DNA of 64,000 nt, from positions 62,001-126,000 of the forward strand of contig JAEZMV010000006.1 in assembly GCA_023414875.1 (NCBI GenBank), read 5' to 3'. The stretch is from Bacillota bacterium (GTDB taxonomy: Bacteria; Bacillota; Clostridia; Lachnospirales; Lachnospiraceae). A program made the position numbers and the translations under genes. Below, one piece after another: positions 1 to 8,223 of the stretch (position 1 is its first letter; each line of letters starts with the position of its first letter). Under the pieces are notes generated by a model. The model had not been told where the DNA came from. It searched no databases and saw only the letters and a list, made by a program, of their open reading frames with translations.

Positions 1-1218
1 AAGGAGAAGCTGCTAAGCCTCGAGTTACTTATGAACGACAGCCTTCGAAGAAATTCTGTAATAGCATATCAGCATGTCCCTGTCGCCAATATGTCTCTTC
101 TCGTAACCCAGGCCTGCAACCTTCGCTGTGTATACTGCTATGAGGATAAGACGAATGCCATAATGGATGAAAAAACCGCATTTCGGTCTGTGGATTGGCT
201 GATAAAGCATTCCGGTGATATGAAATGCATAACCATATCATTTTTTGGTGGTGAACCCTTGTTGAATTTTCCTCTGATTAAAACCGTAGTAGAGTATGCA
301 CAAGAAAGGGCTAATGAAGTAGGGAAAAAGGTGTGGTATACAATCACCACCAATGGAACTCTGTTGAACGACGAGATTATTTGTTTTCTAAAGGATCATA
401 ATTTTTCTGTACAGATTAGCTTTGACGGCTTAAAGGAACTCCAGGATGCACAGAGGCCCTATGCCACAGGTCGCGGCTCCTATGATTCTGTTGTTCCAAA
501 AATAAAAGAACTGCTTAAGGTATTACCACAGACTTCAGCACATGCTGTTATCATGGGGAGCACCTCTCCTGAAGCTGTCAAGTTATCCTTACAGGAACTT
601 GGCTTTAATCAAGTCTCCGCAGTTATGAACTCCCAGTCACTTTTTACGGCAGAACAAAAGGATGCAAACCCTGTCCGGGATACGAGTTCTATGCTCTTAT
701 CCCTAAATGAGGAAGCCAATGCCTGGTATCGTCTTATTCGTAACCGAGATTATTCTGAATTGAAAATGATGATTGACAGAAGTGGTCTATACTTCGTCCT
801 GCAATGCTTGCTTCACAATACCATAAGGAAATACTTCTGTGGAGCCGGCCGCGGCTTTACGGCTGTAACTCCCTCCGGAGATGTGTATTTATGCCATCGT
901 TTTGTCGGTATGGAGGAGTATATCCTTGGAAATATCTATAATCAAAAACTTGACAACGACATTTATCATAAAAATACGGTTGATATCAATGAAACATGTA
1001 AGAATTGCTTTGCCCGCTACTACTGTGGCGGAGGCTGTATGCATGATAATGCTTCTTCTGCCGGCTCTATCTTCACACCTGAAGAGAAGATGTGTTTAGT
1101 GAAGCGTCGGGAACTGGAACTGGGCTCTGCTATTGTAAGCCGGTTAACCTCTGAGGATCTTGCATTCTTAATCAAAGAAAAAATCTTCTCACCCAAGCCC
1201 TGTCCTTTTGATTTTTAA
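1..1218 (+). CDS. Radical SAM/SPASM peptide maturase (5' end outside window)
   Basis: This looks like a radical SAM enzyme that modifies a ribosomally made peptide. Counting from the first ATG at 31, the CX3CX2C motif that binds the SAM iron-sulfur cluster is at C29, C33 and C36. A GGEP motif follows near residue 73. The C-terminal third is Cys-rich like a SPASM domain (YFCGAG, YLCHRF, CKNC, YYCGGGC and a final C). The frame stays open back to base 1 and only 28 residues precede the cluster motif, whereas peptide maturases of this type usually have a longer N-terminal recognition domain, so the real start is probably upstream of the window. It converges on two candidate precursor genes. The exact subfamily, such as the CcpM-like Cys-rich peptide maturases, is inferred and not proven. 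Confidence 0.85.
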   Translation, partial: KEKLLSLELLMNDSLRRNSVIAYQHVPVANMSLLVTQACNLRCVYCYEDKTNAIMDEKTAFRSVDWLIKHSGDMKCITISFFGGEPLLNFPLIKTVVEYAQERANEVGKKVWYTITTNGTLLNDEIICFLKDHNFSVQISFDGLKELQDAQRPYATGRGSYDSVVPKIKELLKVLPQTSAHAVIMGSTSPEAVKLSLQELGFNQVSAVMNSQSLFTAEQKDANPVRDTSSMLLSLNEEANAWYRLIRNRDYSELKMMIDRSGLYFVLQCLLHNTIRKYFCGAGRGFTAVTPSGDVYLCHRFVGMEEYILGNIYNQKLDNDIYHKNTVDINETCKNCFARYYCGGGCMHDNASSAGSIFTPEEKMCLVKRRELELGSAIVSRLTSEDLAFLIKEKIFSPKPCPFDF

Positions 1219-1264
1219 GTCAATTGAAACAACGACCTTGGTATCAAAGCTTTGAATATCCGAT

Positions 1265-1315
1265 AAAAAAACCCGTCGGCAACCATCGGTATACACCTTG
1301 TTGTCGGCGGGTTCT
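1265..1315. terminator. Hairpin between convergent maturase and precursor genes
   Basis: A 12-position stem pairs 1272-1283 with 1300-1311. It forms with two G-U pairs on the plus strand and two mismatches on the minus strand. A seven-A run just left of it gives the minus-strand transcript a U tract, so it probably ends the peptide operon and may work in both directions. Confidence 0.65.
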
Positions 1316-1336
1316 CTTAATTCTCAAATTTTTCTT

Positions 1337-1591
1337 TTATCTATCAAATAAATTATCTAATAAACATACTTGGTCAGCAAATAGACATCCATAAGCACCA
1401 GCTACGGAGTCGAGTTCTACATCACTTAATTCTGAGCTAATTTCATCGATTTCCTCTTTGGTAAAGGAATAGCCCTCTTCTACTACTAATTTCTTACGGG
1501 CTTCCTTATCCTCGATACTGCCAACCTTTTTTGCAAATTCCCTGTCCGTCTTCATTCTCTCAACAAACGCTTTTGCTGATTCCATACTCAT
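1337..1591 (-). CDS. Nif11-type leader RiPP precursor peptide
   Basis: This 84-residue peptide has the pattern of a Nif11-like leader: SAKAFVERMKTDREFAKKV at the start, an acidic FTKEEIDEISSELSD segment, then a VAGA motif at the usual GG/GA cleavage site. The predicted core is only 18 residues and holds two cysteines six residues apart (CLFADQVC). I chose the ATG at 1591 because an AAAGGAGG site lies eight bases before it; a longer open frame to 1624 lacks such a site. Known Nif11 leaders direct lanthionine, cyclodehydration or radical SAM chemistry. Here the only modifying enzyme visible is the neighbouring radical SAM protein, so a thioether or other radical-made crosslink is an inference. 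It lies downstream of the sigma factor and the second Cys-rich gene. Confidence 0.8.
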   Translation of the reverse strand: MSMESAKAFVERMKTDREFAKKVGSIEDKEARKKLVVEEGYSFTKEEIDEISSELSDVELDSVAGAYGCLFADQVCLLDNLFDR

Positions 1592-1687
1592 AATATAATC
1601 CTCCTTTGTTATATTCCGGTGCAAATTCTTGCACCGATTAGTTTACAAGCATTAGTACGTTTCATTTCAATTTATATTACATAAATA

Positions 1688-2077
1688 TTATGATTTTCGT
1701 AAAAAACAGTCATTACAGTTCTTATTATGCGGACAACATGCATATAAACTGCATACGTTGTTCCCCGGGTTGACTGCCATACCGGCAGCGGCCAACGACA
1801 ATTCCTCCTCCGTCAATTCATCTGTATCCTCTTGGCTTCGGTCCGCCACCGAGAAATTTATAACTTTACTATCCTGCATAGATCGGATACTCAGGAGTCT
1901 TTGTCTTAATAATTCTTTCACTTCACTTTTTATGCTTAAATCTACCAAAATTAATTTTCTAGCCATTTGAAGCAGACTTCTTACTTCAACATCCTCAGCA
2001 TCCATTAAATCGTTTTTCCCAGCCAGAATGTGATCAAGGCTGTCCAGGTACAGTTTGGCTCTAGCATTCTCCGTCAT
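1688..2077 (-). CDS. Leader-like protein with Cys-rich C-terminus, coupled to sigma factor
   Basis: I do not recognise a named family for this 129-residue protein. Its first ~95 residues are predicted helical and charged with no cysteine. A TEEELSLAAAG segment follows, resembling the end of a peptide leader, and the last ~30 residues carry five cysteines (CSLYACC, then C and C separated by ND). That layout suggests a second RiPP precursor with a long leader. Its start overlaps the end of the ECF sigma gene by 17 bases, so the two are translationally coupled, a position usually held by an anti-sigma factor. A dual role, or a zinc-binding anti-sigma factor, is therefore a serious alternative. 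There is no membrane segment. Confidence 0.6.
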   Translation of the reverse strand: MTENARAKLYLDSLDHILAGKNDLMDAEDVEVRSLLQMARKLILVDLSIKSEVKELLRQRLLSIRSMQDSKVINFSVADRSQEDTDELTEEELSLAAAGMAVNPGNNVCSLYACCPHNKNCNDCFLRKS

Positions 2078-2639
2078 CTATACACACCCCCTGAATCTCC
2101 ATGATATGTCTCAAACGCCTCATTGCGCGATACAGGGTGACACCTATATTGCTTTCGCTTAACCCGATGATTTTAGCAATCTCACGGTTTGTAATTCCGC
2201 TCCAGAACTTAAGGGCAATGATGTCCCTCTCCCTATCACTTAAAGAAGCTAACGCCTTATGCAGGTGTCGCCTCATTTCGTTGGAAGCGACAATCTCATC
2301 CGGGGTTAAACCAGAATCAATCAGATCCTCCGCAATTTCCAGAGAAGTAGCCGTACACCTCGCGCGCTGACGGTAATAATCCGTTACCGTATTGCGGGCG
2401 ATACTGAATACCCATGCGAAAATAGGCGCCTTATCCGAGCTGTAATAGCTTCGTTTTTCAAAGAGTTTAAAAAAAATCAAGCTGGTTATATCGTCGGCGT
2501 CATGTGGATCATTCACCCGGTAATAAACATAGTTGTATATTCGTGGGAAATATTCATTGTAAAACTCAGTGAAATTATATTCCTGAACATCCATCGAATC
2601 AATCAATGCCTGATCTTTTATTTGCACCTGTGAGAACAT
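2061..2639 (-). CDS. ECF-type RNA polymerase sigma factor (peptide island)
   Basis: This 192-residue sigma-70 family protein has region 2 (FYNEYFPRIYNYVYYRV through FAWVFSIARNTVTDYYRQ, for core binding and -10 recognition) and a region 4 helix-turn-helix (LSDRERDIIALKFWSGITNREIAKIIGLSESN) for -35 recognition. The ATG at 2639 is preferred because AAAGGAG lies five bases upstream; the frame is open further upstream without a good ribosome site. It is first in an operon with the two candidate peptide genes and probably drives that operon or their maturation genes. No transmembrane anti-sigma factor is encoded next to it. Confidence 0.88.
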   Translation of the reverse strand: MFSQVQIKDQALIDSMDVQEYNFTEFYNEYFPRIYNYVYYRVNDPHDADDITSLIFFKLFEKRSYYSSDKAPIFAWVFSIARNTVTDYYRQRARCTATSLEIAEDLIDSGLTPDEIVASNEMRRHLHKALASLSDRERDIIALKFWSGITNREIAKIIGLSESNIGVTLYRAMRRLRHIMEIQGVCIDDGEC

Positions 2640-2942
2640 TCTTACTCCTTTCCCAGATATGGACAGCTCCTTTATCATTATATAAAATCTGCTACCACCA
2701 AAACTGCCACCAATCAAGATAAAATTAATAATCTTGCCTATCAGTTGCATCAGTTTTATAAATCCCCAATAATCATTAGAATCAATTAGAAGCAGCTATA
2801 TAAAATATACTGCCTCCGGAACCAGCTGAATTGAAATTTGATAAGAACATTCGAATTATGTTGATATTGTTCGAAGTTTAGCTTATTATAAATGTAACAA
2901 ATTGTCATATATGGGTAGATTATGCAGAAGGGGGACAAGGCT
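2640..2942. promoter_or_regulatory. Divergent promoter region of the peptide island
   Basis: This ~300-base AT-rich gap separates the minus-strand sigma/peptide operon from the plus-strand STAND regulator. No gene is visible. It must hold both promoters. The stretch around 2857-2895 has several AT-rich -10-like hexamers, but I cannot assign them with confidence. Confidence 0.4.
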
Positions 2943-5900
2943 TTGAAATATATCACACCCAAAGAAGCAGCGGAGAAATGGAACATTTCTCAACGCCGTG
3001 TACATACCCTTTGTAAACAGGGTAGAATCAGTAATGCGGAACGCCATGGCTGGACCTGGCTTATTCCTGATTCTGCAAAAAAGCCCCTTGATGCCCGGAT
3101 TAAATCCGGACGTTACTGCAAAGAAAAGCAGGAACCTTCCGCTACTATAGCAGACGGTGCAATCATTTGGCGTAATCATCTTGTGCAAAAGCTTAGTCCT
3201 CAAAATAGTAAGCTTACTTATATTCATGCAGGTGCCGGATATGGAAAGACCTCACTGTTAATGCAATACGCGGAGGGGCGTACGGATGTGGCCTGGCTTA
3301 CCATGGACGCGAGAGACAATGATATACTGTTTTTTCTGCAGCATCTTGAAAATACAATTAAAAGAAAACTGAAGCAATTCAAGTTTACAGCAATGGAATA
3401 TACTCCCTTTACTGAAAGTACAACCTTTATTCAAACCGTTTTATCTGATCTACTGATGGCAATTGGCCGTAGCAGACTATCAGTCATAATGGATGATGTA
3501 CATGTATTACAAAATGACCAGGTAATAGAGCTGATAACCGGGTGGGTAATCGCTTGTCCCTCCAACATCTCTATCCTTATGGCAAGCCGTAATGAATTAT
3601 GGAATGGACTTTTTCGTCTTAAAATGTCGGGTAAAATAACCGAGCTTACTAGATGTGACTTAGTCTTCAGTCGCAAGGAAGCCGAATTGCTCTGGGGCTT
3701 TTTTGACGAAGAGATTTATACTGCTACCGAGGGCTGGAGTTTGGCTATTCAATCCTATCGGTTGGCGGTAAAGGACGGACAGCCTCTGTCTTTATCCCGT
3801 TTAGATGTTGAACGCGACCTTTACCATTACCTTTTAGATACAATATCAAAGAAATTACCGGAGCATATTCTGCATTTTCTGAAAGCAACCTGCTTCCTCC
3901 CTGAGATGGATGCGAAAACCTGCGACCAGCTGCTTGATGTTGGGTATTCTCAGGATGTTCTGGAATACCTCATATGCCACAACATCTTTACATCACGTAT
4001 TTCTGCCGGGTCCTATCGATATCATGCATTGTTTAGTCTGTTTTTACAGCAGAATGATGAAGGTTTGGGCAGAGAAACCCTGCGTCAAGCCATGAAGCTC
4101 AACTATAGAAGTAAAAACTATGAACAAGCCGCAGAGTATGCTCTTCTATTGCAAGACAGCAACATGGTTCAACGCTGTATTGGGCGACTTTTCAGTAAAC
4201 ATTTAAACTGGTACAAAACTCGCCAAGTAAAGAAGTATCTTGATTATCTGGAAGAGCAGTCCGTTACGCTCTCCACGCGAAGCATGCTTGCCAAAGGTAT
4301 GCTGTTGTCCGATCAGGGTAACTTTTTTCAGGCTGAAACCTATCTACGAACTGTTGTCCAGCATTTAGGTCAGGGAGATAAGCAATTATACCTTCTTGCT
4401 ATGACACATATGGCCAGAGTTCTACGCAACAAGGTCTCCTTTGAAGAAAGCACCAGATGTCTGGACACTCTGATACCATTGCTTCAGGATGCACCGATGC
4501 AGGATTGGTACTTTGTTATGATAGAGAAAATTCATAACCTCACCCTAACTTCCCACCTCTTTGAGGCGCTCCAACTGGTCGAATCGATGATATCCAGGTG
4601 TCTATCTGTCGGAGACTATGATGTTAAAGCCTGGTTTGAACGTTATTTAACTTCAATATATTTTTATATGGGTGATTTTAAAAGCTGCCTATCCGCTTAT
4701 GAGAAATCCTTAACCATACCCGATAGCCAGCAGGAATGGCTCATGCGTCACAGCATCGGCCTACATGCTGCAAAGGCTTATCAGATGACCGGACAAGAGG
4801 AGAAGGTTCTGCCCTTGGCAGAAGCTGAGTTAAACCGCATAAAACAGCTGGAATTATATGAAGAGCACAGCTTCAATTACCTGATTTATGCTGAAATACT
4901 GCATTCTATTGAACTTTTAAAATGTTATCAGGGCCTGGCCTATGATTATTCGGTCTCGAACCATTATCTTGAGATAGCGGAAAAGTACGCTGTTTTAAAC
5001 CGAAGTACACACGATCATTATATATTTGTTAAGATATGGAGGCTATGCTCTCTTATACTTGCTCAGCCGGAAAAGATTATAGAATTAATCCAGGAAGCAT
5101 TATCCATTATTGACAGTACAACACCGGCCTTCCAATCATTTGCCTATGGCCGAATGGCTAATGCGCTTGATATACTTGGGCAAAACTCTGAACTTTGCAA
5201 GGAATTTTTCCACAAGTGCATACAAATCGGAGAACAGATTGGTTGCTATGCATACTCCACAGTTGCTCATGGCAGACTTGCAGCCATTTTTCTTCGGGAA
5301 GGAAGCACGGAAAAGGTCCAAGAATATACAGAGCGTTTTTTGCAGCTTTCCGAACAATTCAAAAACATTTATTATATTCGCTTTCGAAAGCTTTTTGAAT
5401 CAGTTCTAAATTTTGCTAGCGAAAATGCTATCTCACCTGATTTTACCCGGGAAATGATGACCTACGGAGGGTATATGACAGAACTTGTATATGTACATAC
5501 TTTGGGGAATTTCTATATAACTCCCTTCCTCGATAGAGAGCATCCTGTCAGAATACGTACACAAAAAGCACGTGAGCTACTGGCCTATCTTCTTGAGCAC
5601 CGTAATGGTGCCACTCGAGAGCAAATTTTTGCTGACCTATGGGAAAACAGCGAATCCGATATAACCAGGTTATTCCATACCCGCCGCGGTGAAATCCGTA
5701 AGGCCTTTGAGAGTCTTGGAGCGAAAAATCCAATTCTATATGAAAACGGTTTATATTTTCTAAATATGGAAGAAATACTTTGTGATTATGACTTATTCCT
5801 GCAAGCGACTGTTGAATACCGACAACAGTTAACGATAGAAAGCGCAAAAAAAATGGTCAATTTCTATACTGGACGCTATCTTGACGATATGGAAGCTCTA

Positions 5901-6062
5901 TGGTCGGAGAGTACCAGACTTTCTTTGGAAGACAGCTTCTTAGAGGCAGCCGAAGCTCTAATGGAGCACTATCGAGATATGGGCGAACGAAGCAAGGCCA
6001 TCGAGCTTCTCCGGCGTTGTACGGGCTCAAGTCACCACGGGCATCGATATGAGACTATATAA
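2943..6062 (+). CDS. STAND-type SARP/MalT-like transcriptional regulator
   Basis: This 1039-residue regulator appears to combine four parts. The N-terminal ~50 residues (ITPKEAAEKWNISQRRVHTLCKQGRI) form an excisionase/MerR-like helix-turn-helix. A P-loop ATPase follows, with Walker A GAGYGKTS near residue 97 and a Walker B-like VIMDDVH. A long helical TPR-like region comes next. At the C-terminus is an OmpR-like winged helix followed by a bacterial transcriptional activation domain, as in SARP proteins. I chose the TTG at 2943: an AGAAGGGGG site lies eight bases upstream and the product then begins with the usual KYITPKEAAEKW; an in-frame ATG at 2922 has no such site. It is divergent from the sigma/peptide operon and is a good candidate activator of it, perhaps responding to a ligand bound by the ATPase module. 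Confidence 0.85.
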   Translation: MKYITPKEAAEKWNISQRRVHTLCKQGRISNAERHGWTWLIPDSAKKPLDARIKSGRYCKEKQEPSATIADGAIIWRNHLVQKLSPQNSKLTYIHAGAGYGKTSLLMQYAEGRTDVAWLTMDARDNDILFFLQHLENTIKRKLKQFKFTAMEYTPFTESTTFIQTVLSDLLMAIGRSRLSVIMDDVHVLQNDQVIELITGWVIACPSNISILMASRNELWNGLFRLKMSGKITELTRCDLVFSRKEAELLWGFFDEEIYTATEGWSLAIQSYRLAVKDGQPLSLSRLDVERDLYHYLLDTISKKLPEHILHFLKATCFLPEMDAKTCDQLLDVGYSQDVLEYLICHNIFTSRISAGSYRYHALFSLFLQQNDEGLGRETLRQAMKLNYRSKNYEQAAEYALLLQDSNMVQRCIGRLFSKHLNWYKTRQVKKYLDYLEEQSVTLSTRSMLAKGMLLSDQGNFFQAETYLRTVVQHLGQGDKQLYLLAMTHMARVLRNKVSFEESTRCLDTLIPLLQDAPMQDWYFVMIEKIHNLTLTSHLFEALQLVESMISRCLSVGDYDVKAWFERYLTSIYFYMGDFKSCLSAYEKSLTIPDSQQEWLMRHSIGLHAAKAYQMTGQEEKVLPLAEAELNRIKQLELYEEHSFNYLIYAEILHSIELLKCYQGLAYDYSVSNHYLEIAEKYAVLNRSTHDHYIFVKIWRLCSLILAQPEKIIELIQEALSIIDSTTPAFQSFAYGRMANALDILGQNSELCKEFFHKCIQIGEQIGCYAYSTVAHGRLAAIFLREGSTEKVQEYTERFLQLSEQFKNIYYIRFRKLFESVLNFASENAISPDFTREMMTYGGYMTELVYVHTLGNFYITPFLDREHPVRIRTQKARELLAYLLEHRNGATREQIFADLWENSESDITRLFHTRRGEIRKAFESLGAKNPILYENGLYFLNMEEILCDYDLFLQATVEYRQQLTIESAKKMVNFYTGRYLDDMEALWSESTRLSLEDSFLEAAEALMEHYRDMGERSKAIELLRRCTGSSHHGHRYETI

Positions 6063-6135
6063 TCATTAATTAACAGCCCATAATTATTTTTTTAGAAACA
6101 AGTAAAGAAATGCTCAATAAATCAATAACTATAAC

Positions 6136-6188
6136 ATTAGGGGCTCCTACAAAACTGACCAAATTAACAGTTTGCAGCAGCCCCTAAT
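6136..6188. terminator. GGGGCT-type intergenic hairpin
   Basis: A ten-base stem (6136-6145 with 6179-6188) continues inward as an imperfect CAAA(A)CTG/CAGTTTG stem. It sits between the convergent regulator and transglutaminase genes and is likely a bidirectional terminator. Related GGC-T-GTTG hairpins occur at 10623 and 57251. Confidence 0.6.
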
Positions 6189-6236
6189 CATTACCTTTAC
6201 TAATTCCATTGTAATACTAACTCTTAATATCCTCAG

Positions 6237-7193
6237 CTATCTCATAAGAATTTCACCAGGTACTGTTAAATCCTTTTTCTCTGTATATAACTCGCATATC
6301 TTATCAAAATTGATATCAATCTGAAGAGTTAGTTCTGCAATCGTATCTAATAAACCTAAATCCTCATCCGTTAATTCCTGATCCTTTAGTTCAACCAGAC
6401 GCCAGCTTTTCCAATCCAGCCCTTTACATATTCGTACCAAATACGGAACAGTTTCAACCTTATTCAACGCTGCGAAATCACGTAACAACTGTCCTCTCAC
6501 AAACCAAAGGCCATGCAGAGAATTAATCCCCCACTCCGGTCTGATCGGGCAGCTTATTCCAAAGCATTCTGGATTGGCTGAGCCTTCCCGGCATAACTTC
6601 CATGCCTGCCCCGCTGTAATAAATTCATCTGGCTTAAGATCAAGAGGATTAAACTGCTTAATACGCTGCATTAGTTCATTACCTTCCTGTGCCCTATTAA
6701 GAGCCCAGCGAATTACTGAGCTTTGCTGAAACGGATCCAGCTGAGGATCTGCCATGATCCATCTATCTCCATTCCAATATTCACATACCCAGTGATCTTC
6801 ATATTGACCATCCCATCCAAAATAGGTAGCAAACCCGCACCTGCTTCTTGCAGGAATGCCTTTTGCTCTTAGCAATGCACACATTAAGGTAGCAAATTCC
6901 CGGCAGCAAGCGATTACTCGGTTACGGGGATGGCGTGGAATAGCGAGATTACTGTTATCAAGTTCCAACGCCTTATTTAGTAAATCCTCCATATATGCGA
7001 TTTTCTGTGTGTATTCGTGTGCATTTATATAGGCTTCACCATACTGTCCTACCCACATATCATGAACAATCAAGCCTTGTACCACCTGATAAATTGCATT
7101 TGGATCTGCTGCCAACCATTCCGTAAAATCCTTATATTTATCAATATTAGTTATGTCACCCGGCAAGCTATAATATTTTAAAACTTCTTTCAT
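6237..7193 (-). CDS. Transglutaminase-like cysteine protease-fold protein
   Basis: This 318-residue cytoplasmic protein carries the three catalytic segments of transglutaminase-like enzymes: a cysteine in CCREFATLMCALLRAKGIPAR, a histidine in EDHWVCEYW, and an aspartate in IMADPQLD. It has no signal peptide or membrane segment. Family members act as proteases, peptide N-glycanases or amidases, so the substrate here is unknown. It ends 29 bases before an AraC-type regulator gene on the same strand and is probably cotranscribed with it or controlled by it. Confidence 0.75.
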   Translation of the reverse strand: MKEVLKYYSLPGDITNIDKYKDFTEWLAADPNAIYQVVQGLIVHDMWVGQYGEAYINAHEYTQKIAYMEDLLNKALELDNSNLAIPRHPRNRVIACCREFATLMCALLRAKGIPARSRCGFATYFGWDGQYEDHWVCEYWNGDRWIMADPQLDPFQQSSVIRWALNRAQEGNELMQRIKQFNPLDLKPDEFITAGQAWKLCREGSANPECFGISCPIRPEWGINSLHGLWFVRGQLLRDFAALNKVETVPYLVRICKGLDWKSWRLVELKDQELTDEDLGLLDTIAELTLQIDINFDKICELYTEKKDLTVPGEILMR

Positions 7194-7222
7194 ACCTTTA
7201 CCCTCTTTCGATTAATCTTAGT

Positions 7223-8065
7223 TTAGTCTTTAACCGGAATCATTAATTGAAAGCTATGAAAAGCCGGATCTCTAAATTCTTCTTCATAAACCTCAATATT
7301 ATCATATTCCTCTATTTCATAACCTAGACTTTTTGCATAGCCAATCGTACCGGCATAAGCATCCGGTACACTGATAAAATCAGGAACATCAGCCTGCAAA
7401 AAGGTCTTTTCCTGTATGATACGGCTAACCATGCCTGACGGTATCTGCCCGGTGCTATTTACCCCTATGCCAGCGAGATACCTAAAATGATTGCTGTCAC
7501 AGCTTTCATGCTCACATATTCCGTACATGATCAAGGGATTACTTGAATGCTTTATTTCATCGGTACGTGTGAGAAAGTCGCTCCATAATCTGCCTATTGC
7601 ACCATCCAAATCCCATTTTGCAGCGATGCACTCCATCCCTATCACTTCAAAGCCTTTTGAATGCAGAATACTAAAGCTCATCTGAGATATATCGGTACAC
7701 TGTTCTTCCGCCAATAGAGAATTCCTTTTTAACGGCGGTGCTCCGTCGCTTTCTTTGTACTTTTTAGGAGACATTCCGTATATCCTTGAGAACGCACGTG
7801 TGAATACATCATGAGATTCAAACCCATATTCATAGGCGATGCTTGCAATCGTCTTATTGGTTTTTATGATATCTCTTGCAGCCATAGACAATTTTCGTCT
7901 TAGGATATAAGCACCGACCGTATCTCCGGTTAATCTCTTGAACAGCCGGTAGAAATGCGGCACTGAAAATCCTGCCGCAGCTGAGATATCATAAAGACTT
8001 ATGTCTTCTACTATATTATTTTCAATAAATTCTAGTGCTTTTAACATATTCTGGTCTGTCGGCAT
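7223..8065 (-). CDS. AraC-family regulator with GyrI-like effector domain
   Basis: The N-terminal ~100 residues form two helix-turn-helix motifs of the AraC type (DISLYDISAAAGFSVPHFYRLFKRLTG and IASIAYEYGFESHDVFTRAFSRIYGMSPKKYK). The remaining ~165 residues resemble a GyrI/effector-binding domain, which often binds small hydrophobic or cationic ligands. I start the 280-residue protein at the ATG at 8065, seven bases after TTTGGAGGTGAG, rather than at the TTG at 8083. It lies directly upstream of the transglutaminase-like gene and probably regulates it. A local autoregulatory site is likely between 8066 and 8170 but is not obvious. Confidence 0.85.
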   Translation of the reverse strand: MPTDQNMLKALEFIENNIVEDISLYDISAAAGFSVPHFYRLFKRLTGDTVGAYILRRKLSMAARDIIKTNKTIASIAYEYGFESHDVFTRAFSRIYGMSPKKYKESDGAPPLKRNSLLAEEQCTDISQMSFSILHSKGFEVIGMECIAAKWDLDGAIGRLWSDFLTRTDEIKHSSNPLIMYGICEHESCDSNHFRYLAGIGVNSTGQIPSGMVSRIIQEKTFLQADVPDFISVPDAYAGTIGYAKSLGYEIEEYDNIEVYEEEFRDPAFHSFQLMIPVKD

Positions 8066-8176
8066 CTTTTCTCTCACCTCCAAATAGATTGTAGCATTTT
8101 ATGCTACAAATTTCTCGATGAATTTTATCATGCTATTGAGTGAAGGTTGTAGTAGAGTAGTAAAATAGATTCAGAA

Positions 8177-8198
8177 AGAGGACTGTTTCCAGTCCTCT
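8177..8198 (-). terminator. Terminator after blaR1-like gene
   Basis: A perfect nine-base stem AGAGGACTG with a TTTC loop lies just past the stop of the sensor gene. The same stem sequence recurs at the hairpin at 13467-13504. Confidence 0.6.
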
Positions 8199-8223
8199 GA
8201 TTCTTCACTATATTTAGAAAACA

